Positions 15,799-23,560 of a stretch of DNA of 64,000 nucleotides are shown piece after piece. The notes beneath the pieces were generated by a model. That model searched no databases, was not told the origin of the DNA, and saw nothing but the letters and a program-made list of their open reading frames with translations. The DNA lies in the NCBI GenBank assembly GCA_002352215.1, contig DEIB01000054.1, positions 1-64,000 on the forward strand, read 5' to 3'. Numbering within the stretch: the first letter of the stretch is position 1; every line of letters starts with the position of its first letter. The translations under genes were made by a program, and so were the position numbers. The stretch is from Chthonomonas sp. UBA2785 (GTDB lineage Bacteria; Armatimonadota; Fimbriimonadia; Fimbriimonadales; Fimbriimonadaceae).

Positions 15799-16818
15799 AT
15801 GGTGGTGTGGATAACTGGGGGGTGCGGGTTTATCGCCTCCAATTTCTTGGTTCGATATGTGCCCGAGCATCCGGAGATCCGGTTTATCAATGTGGACGCC
15901 CTGACTTACGCGGCCAACCCCGAGAGTCTCGCGCCCATCCAAGGGGCCGCCAACTACGAGTTCCTTCAACTGGACTTGACCGATAAGGAGGCCACCGCCG
16001 CCGCACTGGCGCGCACCCGCCCCGACGTGGTGATCAACTTCGCCGCCGAAACCCACGTGGACCGCAGCATTCGCCGCCCCGAAGAGGTGGTGAACACCAA
16101 CGTGGGCAGCGTGCTGAGCTTGCTAGAAGGCATCCGCGGACTGGGCGAGAACGCCCCGCGCCTCATCCACGTGAGTACTGATGAAGTTTACGGCGGGCTG
16201 GGCAACGACGAATCCACCACCGAGGCCAGCCCGTACCGGCCCGGAAACCCCTACAGCGCCAGTAAGGCCGCCGGGGACCACCTGGTGCGCGCCTATGCCC
16301 GCACTTTTGGGCTCCGGACGTGCATCACCCACTGCAGCAACAACTACGGCCCTCGCCAAGCCCCGGAGAAGCTCATCCCGCGCATGATCGCGCGCATCCA
16401 GGCCGGGGAAACCCTGCCGGTCTACGGAGAAGGCAAGCAGCGCCGCGACTGGCTCCATGTGAACGACCACAACGGTGCCATTTGGGCGGTGATGGAGCAG
16501 GGCCAGGACGGCGAAACCTACGATATAGGCGGCGGAGAAGAAATGGAGAACATCGGCATCGTGCACGAGCTTTGCGCCGTGATGGCCTCGCTCACCGGCC
16601 AAGCGGAATCTCAGTACCGCGAGTTGATTACCTTCGTCCCGGATCGCCCAGGGCACGACTGGCGCTACGCCATTGACTCCACCAAAATCCGCCGCGAACT
16701 GGGCTGGCAGCCGGCCGTGAGCTTCGCCGAAGGACTGCGCAGCACGGTGGAGTGGTATCTGGCCAACCCCGAATGGGTGGCCGCCGCCCGCAGCCGATTG
16801 GAGGTCGCCCACGCGTGA
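15799..16818 (+). CDS. rmlB: dTDP-glucose 4,6-dehydratase
   Basis: The 339-residue extended SDR enzyme makes dTDP-4-keto-6-deoxyglucose. It has the NAD-binding TGGCGFIASNFL, the catalytic STDEVYG and YSASKAAGDHLVRAY motifs, and NNYGPRQAPEKLIPR. The ATG at 15799 has AGGA 7 bases upstream and begins right at the Rossmann strand, which is normal. It overlaps rmlA by GTGA. The first codons contain TGTGGATAA, a DnaA-box match that is probably chance. Confidence 0.95.
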   Translation: MVVWITGGCGFIASNFLVRYVPEHPEIRFINVDALTYAANPESLAPIQGAANYEFLQLDLTDKEATAAALARTRPDVVINFAAETHVDRSIRRPEEVVNTNVGSVLSLLEGIRGLGENAPRLIHVSTDEVYGGLGNDESTTEASPYRPGNPYSASKAAGDHLVRAYARTFGLRTCITHCSNNYGPRQAPEKLIPRMIARIQAGETLPVYGEGKQRRDWLHVNDHNGAIWAVMEQGQDGETYDIGGGEEMENIGIVHELCAVMASLTGQAESQYRELITFVPDRPGHDWRYAIDSTKIRRELGWQPAVSFAEGLRSTVEWYLANPEWVAAARSRLEVAHA

Positions 16819-17693
16819 CGGACCAGGGCATTATCCTGGCCGGGGGCAGCGGCACGCGGCTCTATCCGGTGACCAAGGGCGTGAGCAAACAACTCGCCCC
16901 GCTCTACAACAAGCCGATGATCTACTACCCCCTGGGGGTGCTGATGCTGGCGGGGATCCGGCGGGTGCTTATCATCACCACGCCCGAAGACAAACCCGCT
17001 TTCCAGCGTTTGCTGGGCAATGGCAGCGACTGGGAGATGGAGATCGAGTACGCCGTGCAACCCTCGCCCGACGGCCTTGCGCAGGCGTTCATCATCGGTG
17101 AATCCTTCATTGGCGGGCGACCGACCGCGCTGGTGCTGGGCGACAACATCTTTTATGGCGGCGGGTTTACCGGGCTTCTGCGCTCGGCGGCCTCGCGAAC
17201 CGAGGGGGCGACGGTTTTTGCTTATTCTGTGCGCAATCCGCAGGATTACGGCGTGGTGGAGTTCAACGCGGCGGGCCAGGCCATCGGGCTGGAGGAGAAG
17301 CCTGCCAACCCGCGCAGCAGCTTTGCCGTCACCGGTCTCTATTTCTATGACAACACGGTGGTGGAGCGGGCCAAGGCCCTGAAGCCCTCACCGCGCGGAG
17401 AACTAGAAATCACCGACCTCAACCAGACTTATCTGGACGACGGCTTGCTGCACGTGGAGACCATGGGGCGCGGCTACGCCTGGCTGGACACGGGCACCCA
17501 CGAGAGCATGCTAGAAGCCGCCAATTTTGTCCGGGCGATTGAGCAGCGGCAGGGGCTTTACATCTCGTGTCCGGAGGAGATCGCCTTCCGGAACGGCTGG
17601 ATTGATGGGAAGCGCCTGATGGCCATCGCCGGGCCAATGCGCAAGAACGAATACGGCCAGTATCTGCTGGCCCTGGCCGAGGATCGTCCGTGA
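16815..17693 (+). CDS. rmlA: Glucose-1-phosphate thymidylyltransferase
   Basis: The 292-residue nucleotidyltransferase makes dTDP-glucose, the substrate of RmlB. Signature GGSGTRLYPVTKGVSKQL lies at the N-terminus, and FAYSVRNPQDYGVVEF and WLDTGTHESMLEA are also typical. The GTG start sits inside the rmlB stop (GTGA), and its own stop overlaps rmlC in the same way, so the three are translationally coupled. Confidence 0.95.
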   Translation: MTDQGIILAGGSGTRLYPVTKGVSKQLAPLYNKPMIYYPLGVLMLAGIRRVLIITTPEDKPAFQRLLGNGSDWEMEIEYAVQPSPDGLAQAFIIGESFIGGRPTALVLGDNIFYGGGFTGLLRSAASRTEGATVFAYSVRNPQDYGVVEFNAAGQAIGLEEKPANPRSSFAVTGLYFYDNTVVERAKALKPSPRGELEITDLNQTYLDDGLLHVETMGRGYAWLDTGTHESMLEAANFVRAIEQRQGLYISCPEEIAFRNGWIDGKRLMAIAGPMRKNEYGQYLLALAEDRP

Positions 17694-18247
17694 AGGTCGA
17701 AGCCCTCGCGATCCCGGAAGTGCTGGTCATTACGCCGCCGCGTTTCGGGGATGATCGCGGCTACTTTCAGGTGCTGTACGAAGCCCGCGCCTACGCCGAG
17801 ATTGGTCTGACCAACCCGTTTGTGCAAGACAACGCGTCGTTTTCGGCCCGGGGGGTGCTGCGGGGCCTGCACTGGCAGATCCCGAACCCGCAAGGGAAGC
17901 TGGTGCAGGCACTCACCGGCGAGGTGTGGGATGTGGCGGTGGATATCCGCCAGGGGTCGCCCACCTTCGGGCACTGGGTGGCGTCAACGCTTACCTCGCA
18001 GGTAGGCAACCAAATCTGGGTGCCGCCCGGCTTTGCCCACGGCTTCTTGGTGCTCAGCGAGACGGCGCTGGTGGCCTACAAGAACACCACTGCCTACGAG
18101 CCCCAGGGCCAGTGCAGCCTGCGCTGGGATGACCCGCGGTTCGGCATCGAGTGGCCCGACTTGGGCATGGCACCTACGCTCAGCCCGAAGGATGAGGCGG
18201 GGTGGACAACGGACACCGTGCCGCCGGCCATGTGGCCGCAGTTCTAA
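17690..18247 (+). CDS. rmlC: dTDP-4-dehydrorhamnose 3,5-epimerase
   Basis: The 185-residue cupin epimerises dTDP-4-keto-6-deoxyglucose to the L-rhamnose precursor. Catalytic His lies in VLRGLHWQ and the Asp partner in VAVDIRQGSPTFG; WVPPGFAHGFLVLS is also conserved. RmlD, the final reductase, is not found in the window, so this operon stops one step short of dTDP-rhamnose. The stop shares CTAA with the antiporter gene on the minus strand. Confidence 0.95.
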   Translation: MKVEALAIPEVLVITPPRFGDDRGYFQVLYEARAYAEIGLTNPFVQDNASFSARGVLRGLHWQIPNPQGKLVQALTGEVWDVAVDIRQGSPTFGHWVASTLTSQVGNQIWVPPGFAHGFLVLSETALVAYKNTTAYEPQGQCSLRWDDPRFGIEWPDLGMAPTLSPKDEAGWTTDTVPPAMWPQF

Positions 18248-19923
18248 CTGGCGGCTTCGGTCTTCGGTTCGGGTTTGACTTCGGGTAGTTGCGCGGCCAG
18301 CCGGTGCGCCAATGCCGCGCCGACGAGGATCTCTTCGTCCGCCACAATGTCCGCCCCGGCCACATCCAGTTCGGTGGCGAACTGGTGGTAGCGGGCCCGC
18401 GCGATCACCGGCACATGGGGGGCCAGGCGCTTGCATTGCCCCACCACCACGCGGCTCGCCCCGAAATCGGGGATGCTGACGATGACGCCGAGGGCCTCGC
18501 TGAGGTGAACGTGCTCCAGGATGTCCGCCGACCGGGCATCGCCGATAAAGCTCGGGTGGCCGCACTGCTCGGCCTTGGTTACCTCGCGGGGGCCCATATC
18601 CAGCACTACCGGCCGGTGCCCTAGCTCGCGCAGCACTTTCACCGCTGCCTCGCCGCTTTCGCCGTAGCCAATGACCAGAATGTGGCCGCTCAGACGCATG
18701 GTGGCTTGTTGTTCGCGCTCGCGTTTGGCCAGGGCTCGGAGCGGCATCAGCCGCTTGGCCACACTTCGGGCCAGCTTGGGCGCGCGGGGCACCATAAAGG
18801 GCGCGATGAGCAAGGTGACCAGCGACACCGCCACCACCCCTTGGAACACCGGCTCCGAGATCGAGCCCCCCGTGCGGGCAATCCCCGCCAAGACGAAGGA
18901 GAACTCCCCGACCTGCGCCAGGGCAATGGCGGTGGCCAGCGAGTCCACAATCCCGGGCAGGAACGCGCGCAGCGAGATGTGCGTGATGAGGATCTTGCCC
19001 ACGATGACGGCGACACTGGCCAGCAGCACCCAGCCGAGGTGAGCGCCGATCCATTGCAGGTCGGCTAGCAAGCCCACCGAGACGAAAAACAGGGTGACGA
19101 AGAGCGTGCGCAGGGGCATCACGTCTGCGCGGAGCTGGTCGGCAAACCGGTTGTCGGCCAGCAGCATCCCAGCCACGAAGGCCCCCAGCGCCGGGGAAAG
19201 CTTGAGGTCGTGCGCCGCCCAGGTGGCCCCCACGCAGGTGGTAATGCCGAGCAGGATGACCAATTCGCGGTTGCGGGCCACCGCCTTCTCATCCAGGATG
19301 CGCGGGACCACGAAAGAGACAAACCCCACCAACCCCAGCGTGAGAACGCCCGTGTTGATCACCGCCTTGCCGACTTCCTTGGCGACGCTGCCCGTGTTCT
19401 GGGAGAGGAATGTGACGAGAAGCACCAACGGCACCAGCGCGGCATCTTGCAAAAGCAAGACGCCCAGCGCCCGGCGGCCATGGACGTGGTCCAGTTCGGC
19501 GCGGTCGCGCAGGATGCGGAGCACCACGGCCGTGCTGCCGAGGGAAAGCACCGCCCCCACCGAGATGGCCCCCGCGAAGGTGAGCCCAAACCCCAGGGCC
19601 ACGCCAGCCGTGACCAACGTGATGAGGACGATACTAAGCAGGCCCGCAAACAATGTGCGGCTGCCCAAGGCCCGCATCTGCCGCCAGCTGAACTCGAGGC
19701 CGATGGTGAAGAGCAGCAGGGCCACGCCGATTTCGGCGAGCAGGCTGATTTCCGCGCCGCCTTCAATGAGCTTAAGGGCACCCGGGCCAACAATGAGCCC
19801 CGCCAGCAGGTAACCCGCGATGCTGGAGATTCCGATTCGTTCGCACAGCAAGCCGGCCGCCAGGGCGGCGGCCAGAGCGGTCACGATATCGAGAACCAGC
19901 ATCCAGGTCATGAATGGCCCCAT
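18244..19923 (-). CDS. KefB/CPA2-type cation:proton antiporter with TrkA-N domain
   Basis: The 559-residue protein has about 12 membrane segments (residues 5-385) of the Na+/H+ exchanger fold, including GYLLAGLIVGPGAL and FVAGMLLADNRFADQL. A cytoplasmic NAD-binding TrkA-N domain follows (about 410-540) with VIGYGESGEAAVKVLRE and SIPDFGASRV. It likely exchanges K+ or Na+ for H+ under nucleotide control. The start is ATG 19923 or ATG 19911 (MTWMLVLD). The first 13 codons and upstream bases are copied 1.2 kb away as a 42-bp repeat. Confidence 0.9.
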   Translation of the reverse strand: MGPFMTWMLVLDIVTALAAALAAGLLCERIGISSIAGYLLAGLIVGPGALKLIEGGAEISLLAEIGVALLLFTIGLEFSWRQMRALGSRTLFAGLLSIVLITLVTAGVALGFGLTFAGAISVGAVLSLGSTAVVLRILRDRAELDHVHGRRALGVLLLQDAALVPLVLLVTFLSQNTGSVAKEVGKAVINTGVLTLGLVGFVSFVVPRILDEKAVARNRELVILLGITTCVGATWAAHDLKLSPALGAFVAGMLLADNRFADQLRADVMPLRTLFVTLFFVSVGLLADLQWIGAHLGWVLLASVAVIVGKILITHISLRAFLPGIVDSLATAIALAQVGEFSFVLAGIARTGGSISEPVFQGVVAVSLVTLLIAPFMVPRAPKLARSVAKRLMPLRALAKREREQQATMRLSGHILVIGYGESGEAAVKVLRELGHRPVVLDMGPREVTKAEQCGHPSFIGDARSADILEHVHLSEALGVIVSIPDFGASRVVVGQCKRLAPHVPVIARARYHQFATELDVAGADIVADEEILVGAALAHRLAAQLPEVKPEPKTEAAS

Positions 19924-19934
19924 TATGGGGAATC
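19893..19934. repeat. 42-bp direct repeat, copy A (antiporter 5' end)
   Basis: This copy matches 21136-21177 at 40 of 42 bases. It spans the first antiporter codons and the inverted repeat CCCCAT-T-ATGGGG. The two mismatches fall at paired positions of that inverted repeat. Confidence 0.85.
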
Positions 19935-20000
19935 ATGATGAGACGCTGGTTGCGCAGGACTCACTCTGCGAGCGCTATAGAAAACGGAAACTGATCGCGT

Positions 20001-20660
20001 TCACCTTCGCGTATCTGCGCACAGAGTGTTAGGATCAACGTCGCTAAACAGCGCCGCATAACAGAGCTGAAGTTCGCCGTTCGCACTCCGGTCGCTTAGA
20101 ATATCGGTCGAAACCGACCCGTCGAGTCGTGCTCGTACGATGCGTCCTTGGTATCCAGTGAGCGAGCCGAAGCACTCAGGTGTATTGCCATGCAACCAAT
20201 CACCTAGACCCCGGTAGGCGACGATCGCATAGTTCTGGTCGTGCTTCTCCAGGTTGGTGATGTGAACGTTTCGAGTCGATGTCTCTGCAAAAACGTCTTC
20301 AAAAGAGTTTCGCGTACCAGGCTTGAGCGGGGTGGTCCATCTCTGGCAGCCTTCAATCCAATAGGCCAAACCGTCAGGTTTGGGGTCGCCCTTCACATGA
20401 AGGACAACCGGATCAAGGTGTCCTGAGATAACCGCTTCACCCAGGTGATTCTCGGGCCACTGCCCGTACTCGGTGTGGTAGAGCTGGAGACCAATCCCAA
20501 CCTGCTTGGCCTTTGCAATCGCATCAGTCTTCAAGGCCTCGCGCTTGGCAGCGCGATAGATGGGGAAGGTAAGCCCCGCCAACAAAAGGATGATTGCGAG
20601 GGTGACCAACACCTCAACTAGGGTAATTCCTAATCTTGATCGAGCCGATTTGCAATCCAT
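20001..20660 (-). CDS. Prepilin-type N-terminal domain protein (pseudopilin)
   Basis: The 219-residue protein has a type IV prepilin N-terminus: a short leader ending SRLG, cleavage before ITLVEVLVTLAIILLLAGLT with Glu at mature position 5, and one membrane helix (about 13-33). The remainder (QVGIGLQLYHTEYGQWPENH) resembles the general secretion G-type or DUF1559 pseudopilin pattern. No pilus assembly genes are nearby, so export machinery must be elsewhere. Base composition is less GC-rich than the flanks. It overlaps the upstream membrane-protein gene by 31 bases, implying cotranscription. Confidence 0.8.
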   Translation of the reverse strand: MDCKSARSRLGITLVEVLVTLAIILLLAGLTFPIYRAAKREALKTDAIAKAKQVGIGLQLYHTEYGQWPENHLGEAVISGHLDPVVLHVKGDPKPDGLAYWIEGCQRWTTPLKPGTRNSFEDVFAETSTRNVHITNLEKHDQNYAIVAYRGLGDWLHGNTPECFGSLTGYQGRIVRARLDGSVSTDILSDRSANGELQLCYAALFSDVDPNTLCADTRR

Positions 20661-21022
20661 ACGGCAACGACGCCTCCTATCGTCATGGGGCCAACAATCA
20701 TGTATCCGAAGTCTCGGAGTCCTTTGGCGAGTTGGGGCGATGGCACGGGAAGATGGATCAACCCCAGCGAAATGATGCCTAGTATCATGACGGCAAGCAA
20801 TTTCTTGTCCCTGATCAAGAACGTAGAAATCATCGCCAAGGCCACCGCGAGAATGTAATCAACCCAAAGCGTTCCTGCATTCCACTGCAAGAAATCGCGG
20901 GACTGAGCCAGACGTAGCCCCACGTAGACGGCAATCCAAACCAAGCCGCCCAGACAGGCTCCGGCCAACCTCACGAAGAAGAGAGGCTTCTTTATGGGTT
21001 GAATGGCAGAATCATCGGCCAT
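20630..21022 (-). CDS. Small four-helix membrane protein of unknown function
   Basis: The 130-residue protein has hydrophobic segments near residues 14-35, 52-70, 74-92 and 104-124, with few charged residues between. I recognise no family. It precedes and overlaps the pseudopilin gene and lies inside the same repeat-flanked segment, so the two probably work or travel together. AGAGG about 8 bases before the ATG can serve as ribosome binding site. Confidence 0.65.
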   Translation of the reverse strand: MADDSAIQPIKKPLFFVRLAGACLGGLVWIAVYVGLRLAQSRDFLQWNAGTLWVDYILAVALAMISTFLIRDKKLLAVMILGIISLGLIHLPVPSPQLAKGLRDFGYMIVGPMTIGGVVAVWIANRLDQD

Positions 21023-21135
21023 GCGGGCCTCTTCTTGCTTTACGCGGACTACCCCTCTCGGGATTCAAGGACTTTAATTCAATGAGCTGCACTGAATCGA
21101 AACATGGGCCGGGAAACGAGGATCAGAAAGTCAGT

Positions 21136-21177
21136 GAACCAGCATCCAGGTCATGAATGGCCTCATTATGAGGAATC
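21136..21177. repeat. 42-bp direct repeat, copy B
   Basis: This copy is intergenic. Read on the minus strand it encodes MTWMLVH followed by a stop, that is a cut-off antiporter start. Its inverted repeat is CCTCAT-T-ATGAGG, a compensated version of that in copy A, and it lies about 115 bases upstream of the membrane-protein gene. Confidence 0.85.
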
Positions 21178-21195
21178 CCAAGCGGGTGTCAGCCG

Positions 21196-21201
21196 TACAA
21201 T
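21196..21201 (+). promoter_or_regulatory. -10 box (TACAAT) for leaderless DsbD-alpha gene
   Basis: TACAAT ends 6 bases before the ATG at 21208. The same hexamer at the same spacing precedes the genes at 28271 (minus) and 54760. Confidence 0.6.
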
Positions 21202-21207
21202 ACTTAG

Positions 21208-21993
21208 ATGCCGATTGCCGCCCTCTTGATGACGCAATGGATGGCCCCGCAAGCCAGCCCCACCTCCATGACGGTCTACGCCCCCGAGCACTACCAAGCT
21301 AACACGCCCTTCTCCGCGATGGTGGTGATTGAGCTCGAGCGCGGATGGCACGTCTACTGGCAGAACGCCGGCGACACCGGTGCCCCCACCAGCATCAAGT
21401 GGAACCTGCCTGAAGGCTGGACCGTGAGCGAACCCACCTGGCCCACCCCGCACAAGTTTGAAGAGCCCGGCATGGTCTCCTTTGGCTTCGAAAACCGGCT
21501 GGTGCTGGCCTACCAAATCACCCCGGGCGCGGGCAGCGGCAGCGTGACCCTGCAGGCCAAGGGCGAGTGGCTGCAGTGCAAAGAGATGTGCACCCCGGGC
21601 GACGGGGAAGCCTCGGTGACCATAAAGGAAGGTGCGGGGGAACCCAGCTGGCCCAACTTCTTGAAGCCTGAGACCTTGAAGGAGCAATTCCCCATGGGGC
21701 CGGTGAAGACCACCGCTTCTTGGGGCCAAACCGGACCGGTGGTGAAGGTGCCCGCCCACGAGCGACTGAAAGACGCGGTGAAGTTTGAGGTGTATCCCGA
21801 GCAGGAATCCACCCTCGACCATGGCAAGACGGTGAAAACTTTACAAAAAAGTGGAGATGCCTGGACGATGACACTTTTGGCCAGTTCGTATCTTGCAGAG
21901 AAGCCCGCAGAACTTCGACTCGTTCTCGTTCCTCTCAACCGAGAGGGCAAGCGTCTGAACGCCGGAATCCGGCTGATCGCCAGCGTGGAATAG
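21208..21993 (+). CDS. DsbD-alpha-like (thiol:disulfide interchange N-terminal) secreted protein
   Basis: The 261-residue protein begins with a short hydrophobic export signal and continues with the DsbD N-terminal pattern: RGWHVYWQNAGDTGAPTSIKW, then GEWLQCKEMCTPGD with cysteines C124 and C128, the alpha-domain redox pair. Full DsbD adds an eight-helix membrane domain and a thioredoxin domain, both absent here, so electrons must come from another membrane protein. It is 28 bases upstream of a secreted redoxin, likely its partner. Confidence 0.8.
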   Translation: MPIAALLMTQWMAPQASPTSMTVYAPEHYQANTPFSAMVVIELERGWHVYWQNAGDTGAPTSIKWNLPEGWTVSEPTWPTPHKFEEPGMVSFGFENRLVLAYQITPGAGSGSVTLQAKGEWLQCKEMCTPGDGEASVTIKEGAGEPSWPNFLKPETLKEQFPMGPVKTTASWGQTGPVVKVPAHERLKDAVKFEVYPEQESTLDHGKTVKTLQKSGDAWTMTLLASSYLAEKPAELRLVLVPLNREGKRLNAGIRLIASVE

Positions 21994-22021
21994 TCGAAAC
22001 CCTGCGGCAAGGGAACAGATC

Positions 22022-22600
22022 ATGCTGACTTCTATGCTGGCCATGGCCGCCATGGCTCAAACCGCTGAGGCCCCCAAGATCGGGGCTACCGCTCCGAGCT
22101 GGACGCTGACCGACACGAAGGGCAAGACCCATCGGCTGGAAGACTTCCGGGGCAAGTACGTGGTGATGGAATGGACCAACCACCAGTGCCCCGTGGTTGT
22201 CCGCCACTACCGTGATGGCGACATGCAGGCCACCCAAAAGTGGGCGACCGAAAAGGGCGTGGTGTGGGTGAACATCGTGAGCAGCGCTGCGGGCAAGCAG
22301 GGCCATATCGACGCCGACCAAGGCAATCAGATCATGAAGAGCCAAGGCTGGGGTGCCACCGCGCTGTTGCTCGACCCGAGTGGGGAAGTCGGTCGCCGCT
22401 ACGGCGCGCGCACGACGCCGCACATGTTTGTGGTGAACCCGGAAGGAAAGGTCATCTACATGGGGGCCATTGACGACAAGCCGAACGGACCGGCCCGCGA
22501 AGCCAAGAACCTGGTGAAGGCCGCTCTGGAAGACGCCTGGGCCGGACGAGCCGTGGCCGTGAGCGCCAGCCAACCCTACGGCTGCTCGGTCAAGTACTAA
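22022..22600 (+). CDS. Secreted redoxin (AhpC/TSA superfamily)
   Basis: The 192-residue protein has an N-terminal export signal (about 1-14, MAAMAQT) and a thioredoxin-fold peroxiredoxin-like domain: GATAPSWTLTDTKGKTHRLEDF, a single catalytic-type cysteine C56 in NHQCPVVVRHY, and the cis-Pro loop RTTPHMFVV. A lone N-terminal Cys fits the periplasmic redoxin group. AAGGGA about 9 bases upstream is a usable ribosome binding site. With the DsbD-alpha protein it forms a two-gene redox operon ending at the terminator at 22625. Confidence 0.85.
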   Translation: MLTSMLAMAAMAQTAEAPKIGATAPSWTLTDTKGKTHRLEDFRGKYVVMEWTNHQCPVVVRHYRDGDMQATQKWATEKGVVWVNIVSSAAGKQGHIDADQGNQIMKSQGWGATALLLDPSGEVGRRYGARTTPHMFVVNPEGKVIYMGAIDDKPNGPAREAKNLVKAALEDAWAGRAVAVSASQPYGCSVKY

Positions 22601-22624
22601 GCTGCTCGCTCACGCGCAAAAGAG

Positions 22625-22664
22625 AATCCCCCGCGTCCCAAATTGGGAAACGGGGGATTTTCTT
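22625..22664. terminator. Bidirectional rho-independent terminator between redoxin and atpG
   Basis: AATCCCCCG / CGGGGGATT (22625-22633, 22651-22659) with an inner TCCC/GGGA pair is followed by TTTTCTT on the plus strand and preceded by AAAAGAG, which gives T-rich sequence on the minus strand. It closes both converging operons. Confidence 0.9.
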
Positions 22665-22678
22665 GTTGAAGCCCGGGG

Positions 22679-23548
22679 TTAGCCGTTGAGGGCTTCGGCG
22701 CCACCCACGATTTCCAGGATTTCCTTGGTAATCGCGGCTTGGCGGGCGCGGTTGGCGGTCAGGGTCAGGTCGGCAATCATCTTGCCGGCGTTGTCCGTGG
22801 CGCTCGTCATGGCCGTCATGCGGGCTCCGTGCTCGCTCGCGCTGCTTTCCAGCATCGCCTGGTAGATCAGGGTCAGCAGGTACTTGGGCAGCAGCAGACT
22901 CAGCAGTTCATCCGGCTGGGGCTCGAACTTGTAATCCGACTTGGCCTTGGTGTCCTCGCTGGTTTCCTCACTTTGCGGCGGTTCGATCGGCAGCACTTGC
23001 ACGATCTCCGGCGTTTGTCGGATGGGCGAGTAGAAGCGGCTGTAGCACACGAACACGGCATCCGTTTCGCCGTTTTCGTACATCTCGCGGATGCGGCGCG
23101 TGACTTCCACGGCATCATCCAGGCCCGCACCGGCGGTCGGCACCGTATGGGTGTCCACCACGTCGTAGCCACGCTTGCCAAAGAAGACGTTGCCCTTCTT
23201 CCCGACCGTGAACAGGTTCACGGTGAACTCTTGCGCCTTCAGCCAGTCACCCGCCTTACGGAGCAGGTTGGTGTTATACGAACCCGCCAGGCCGCGCTCG
23301 GCCGTGATGAGCAGCAGAGTCGCCTTCTTGACGGGGCGTCGCTCCAGCAACGGATGCGGCGGCAAATCACCGGCGCCCCCCACACTCTCCATGAACTCCC
23401 GCATCTTTTGGCTATACGGGCGCGCTTCTTCCACGCGCATCTTGGCGCGGTTGAGGCGTGCCGCCGCCACCAGCTTCATCGCGCGCGTAATTTGCTGGAT
23501 GTTTTTGCTGGTGCGGATGCGTTGTCGGATTTGCTTGAGCGACGCCAT
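22679..23548 (-). CDS. atpG: ATP synthase gamma subunit
   Basis: The 289-residue central-stalk subunit rotates inside the alpha/beta ring. The N-terminal coiled coil starts ASLKQIRQRIRTSKNIQQITRAM, and the C-terminal helix reads MTSATDNAGKMIADLTLTANRARQAAITKEI, both highly conserved. A charged insert (SEETSEDTKAKSDYKFE, about 195-215) is somewhat long. It is the last gene of the run; instead of atpD and atpC, a terminator follows. Confidence 0.97.
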   Translation of the reverse strand: MASLKQIRQRIRTSKNIQQITRAMKLVAAARLNRAKMRVEEARPYSQKMREFMESVGGAGDLPPHPLLERRPVKKATLLLITAERGLAGSYNTNLLRKAGDWLKAQEFTVNLFTVGKKGNVFFGKRGYDVVDTHTVPTAGAGLDDAVEVTRRIREMYENGETDAVFVCYSRFYSPIRQTPEIVQVLPIEPPQSEETSEDTKAKSDYKFEPQPDELLSLLLPKYLLTLIYQAMLESSASEHGARMTAMTSATDNAGKMIADLTLTANRARQAAITKEILEIVGGAEALNG

Positions 23549-23560
23549 AGTTCTTGAGCT

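Noticed and set aside
19893..21177. Insertion sequence or integron bounded by the 42-bp repeat
   Set aside because: No transposase or integrase is present between the copies and there are no terminal inverted repeats; only the duplication itself is supported.
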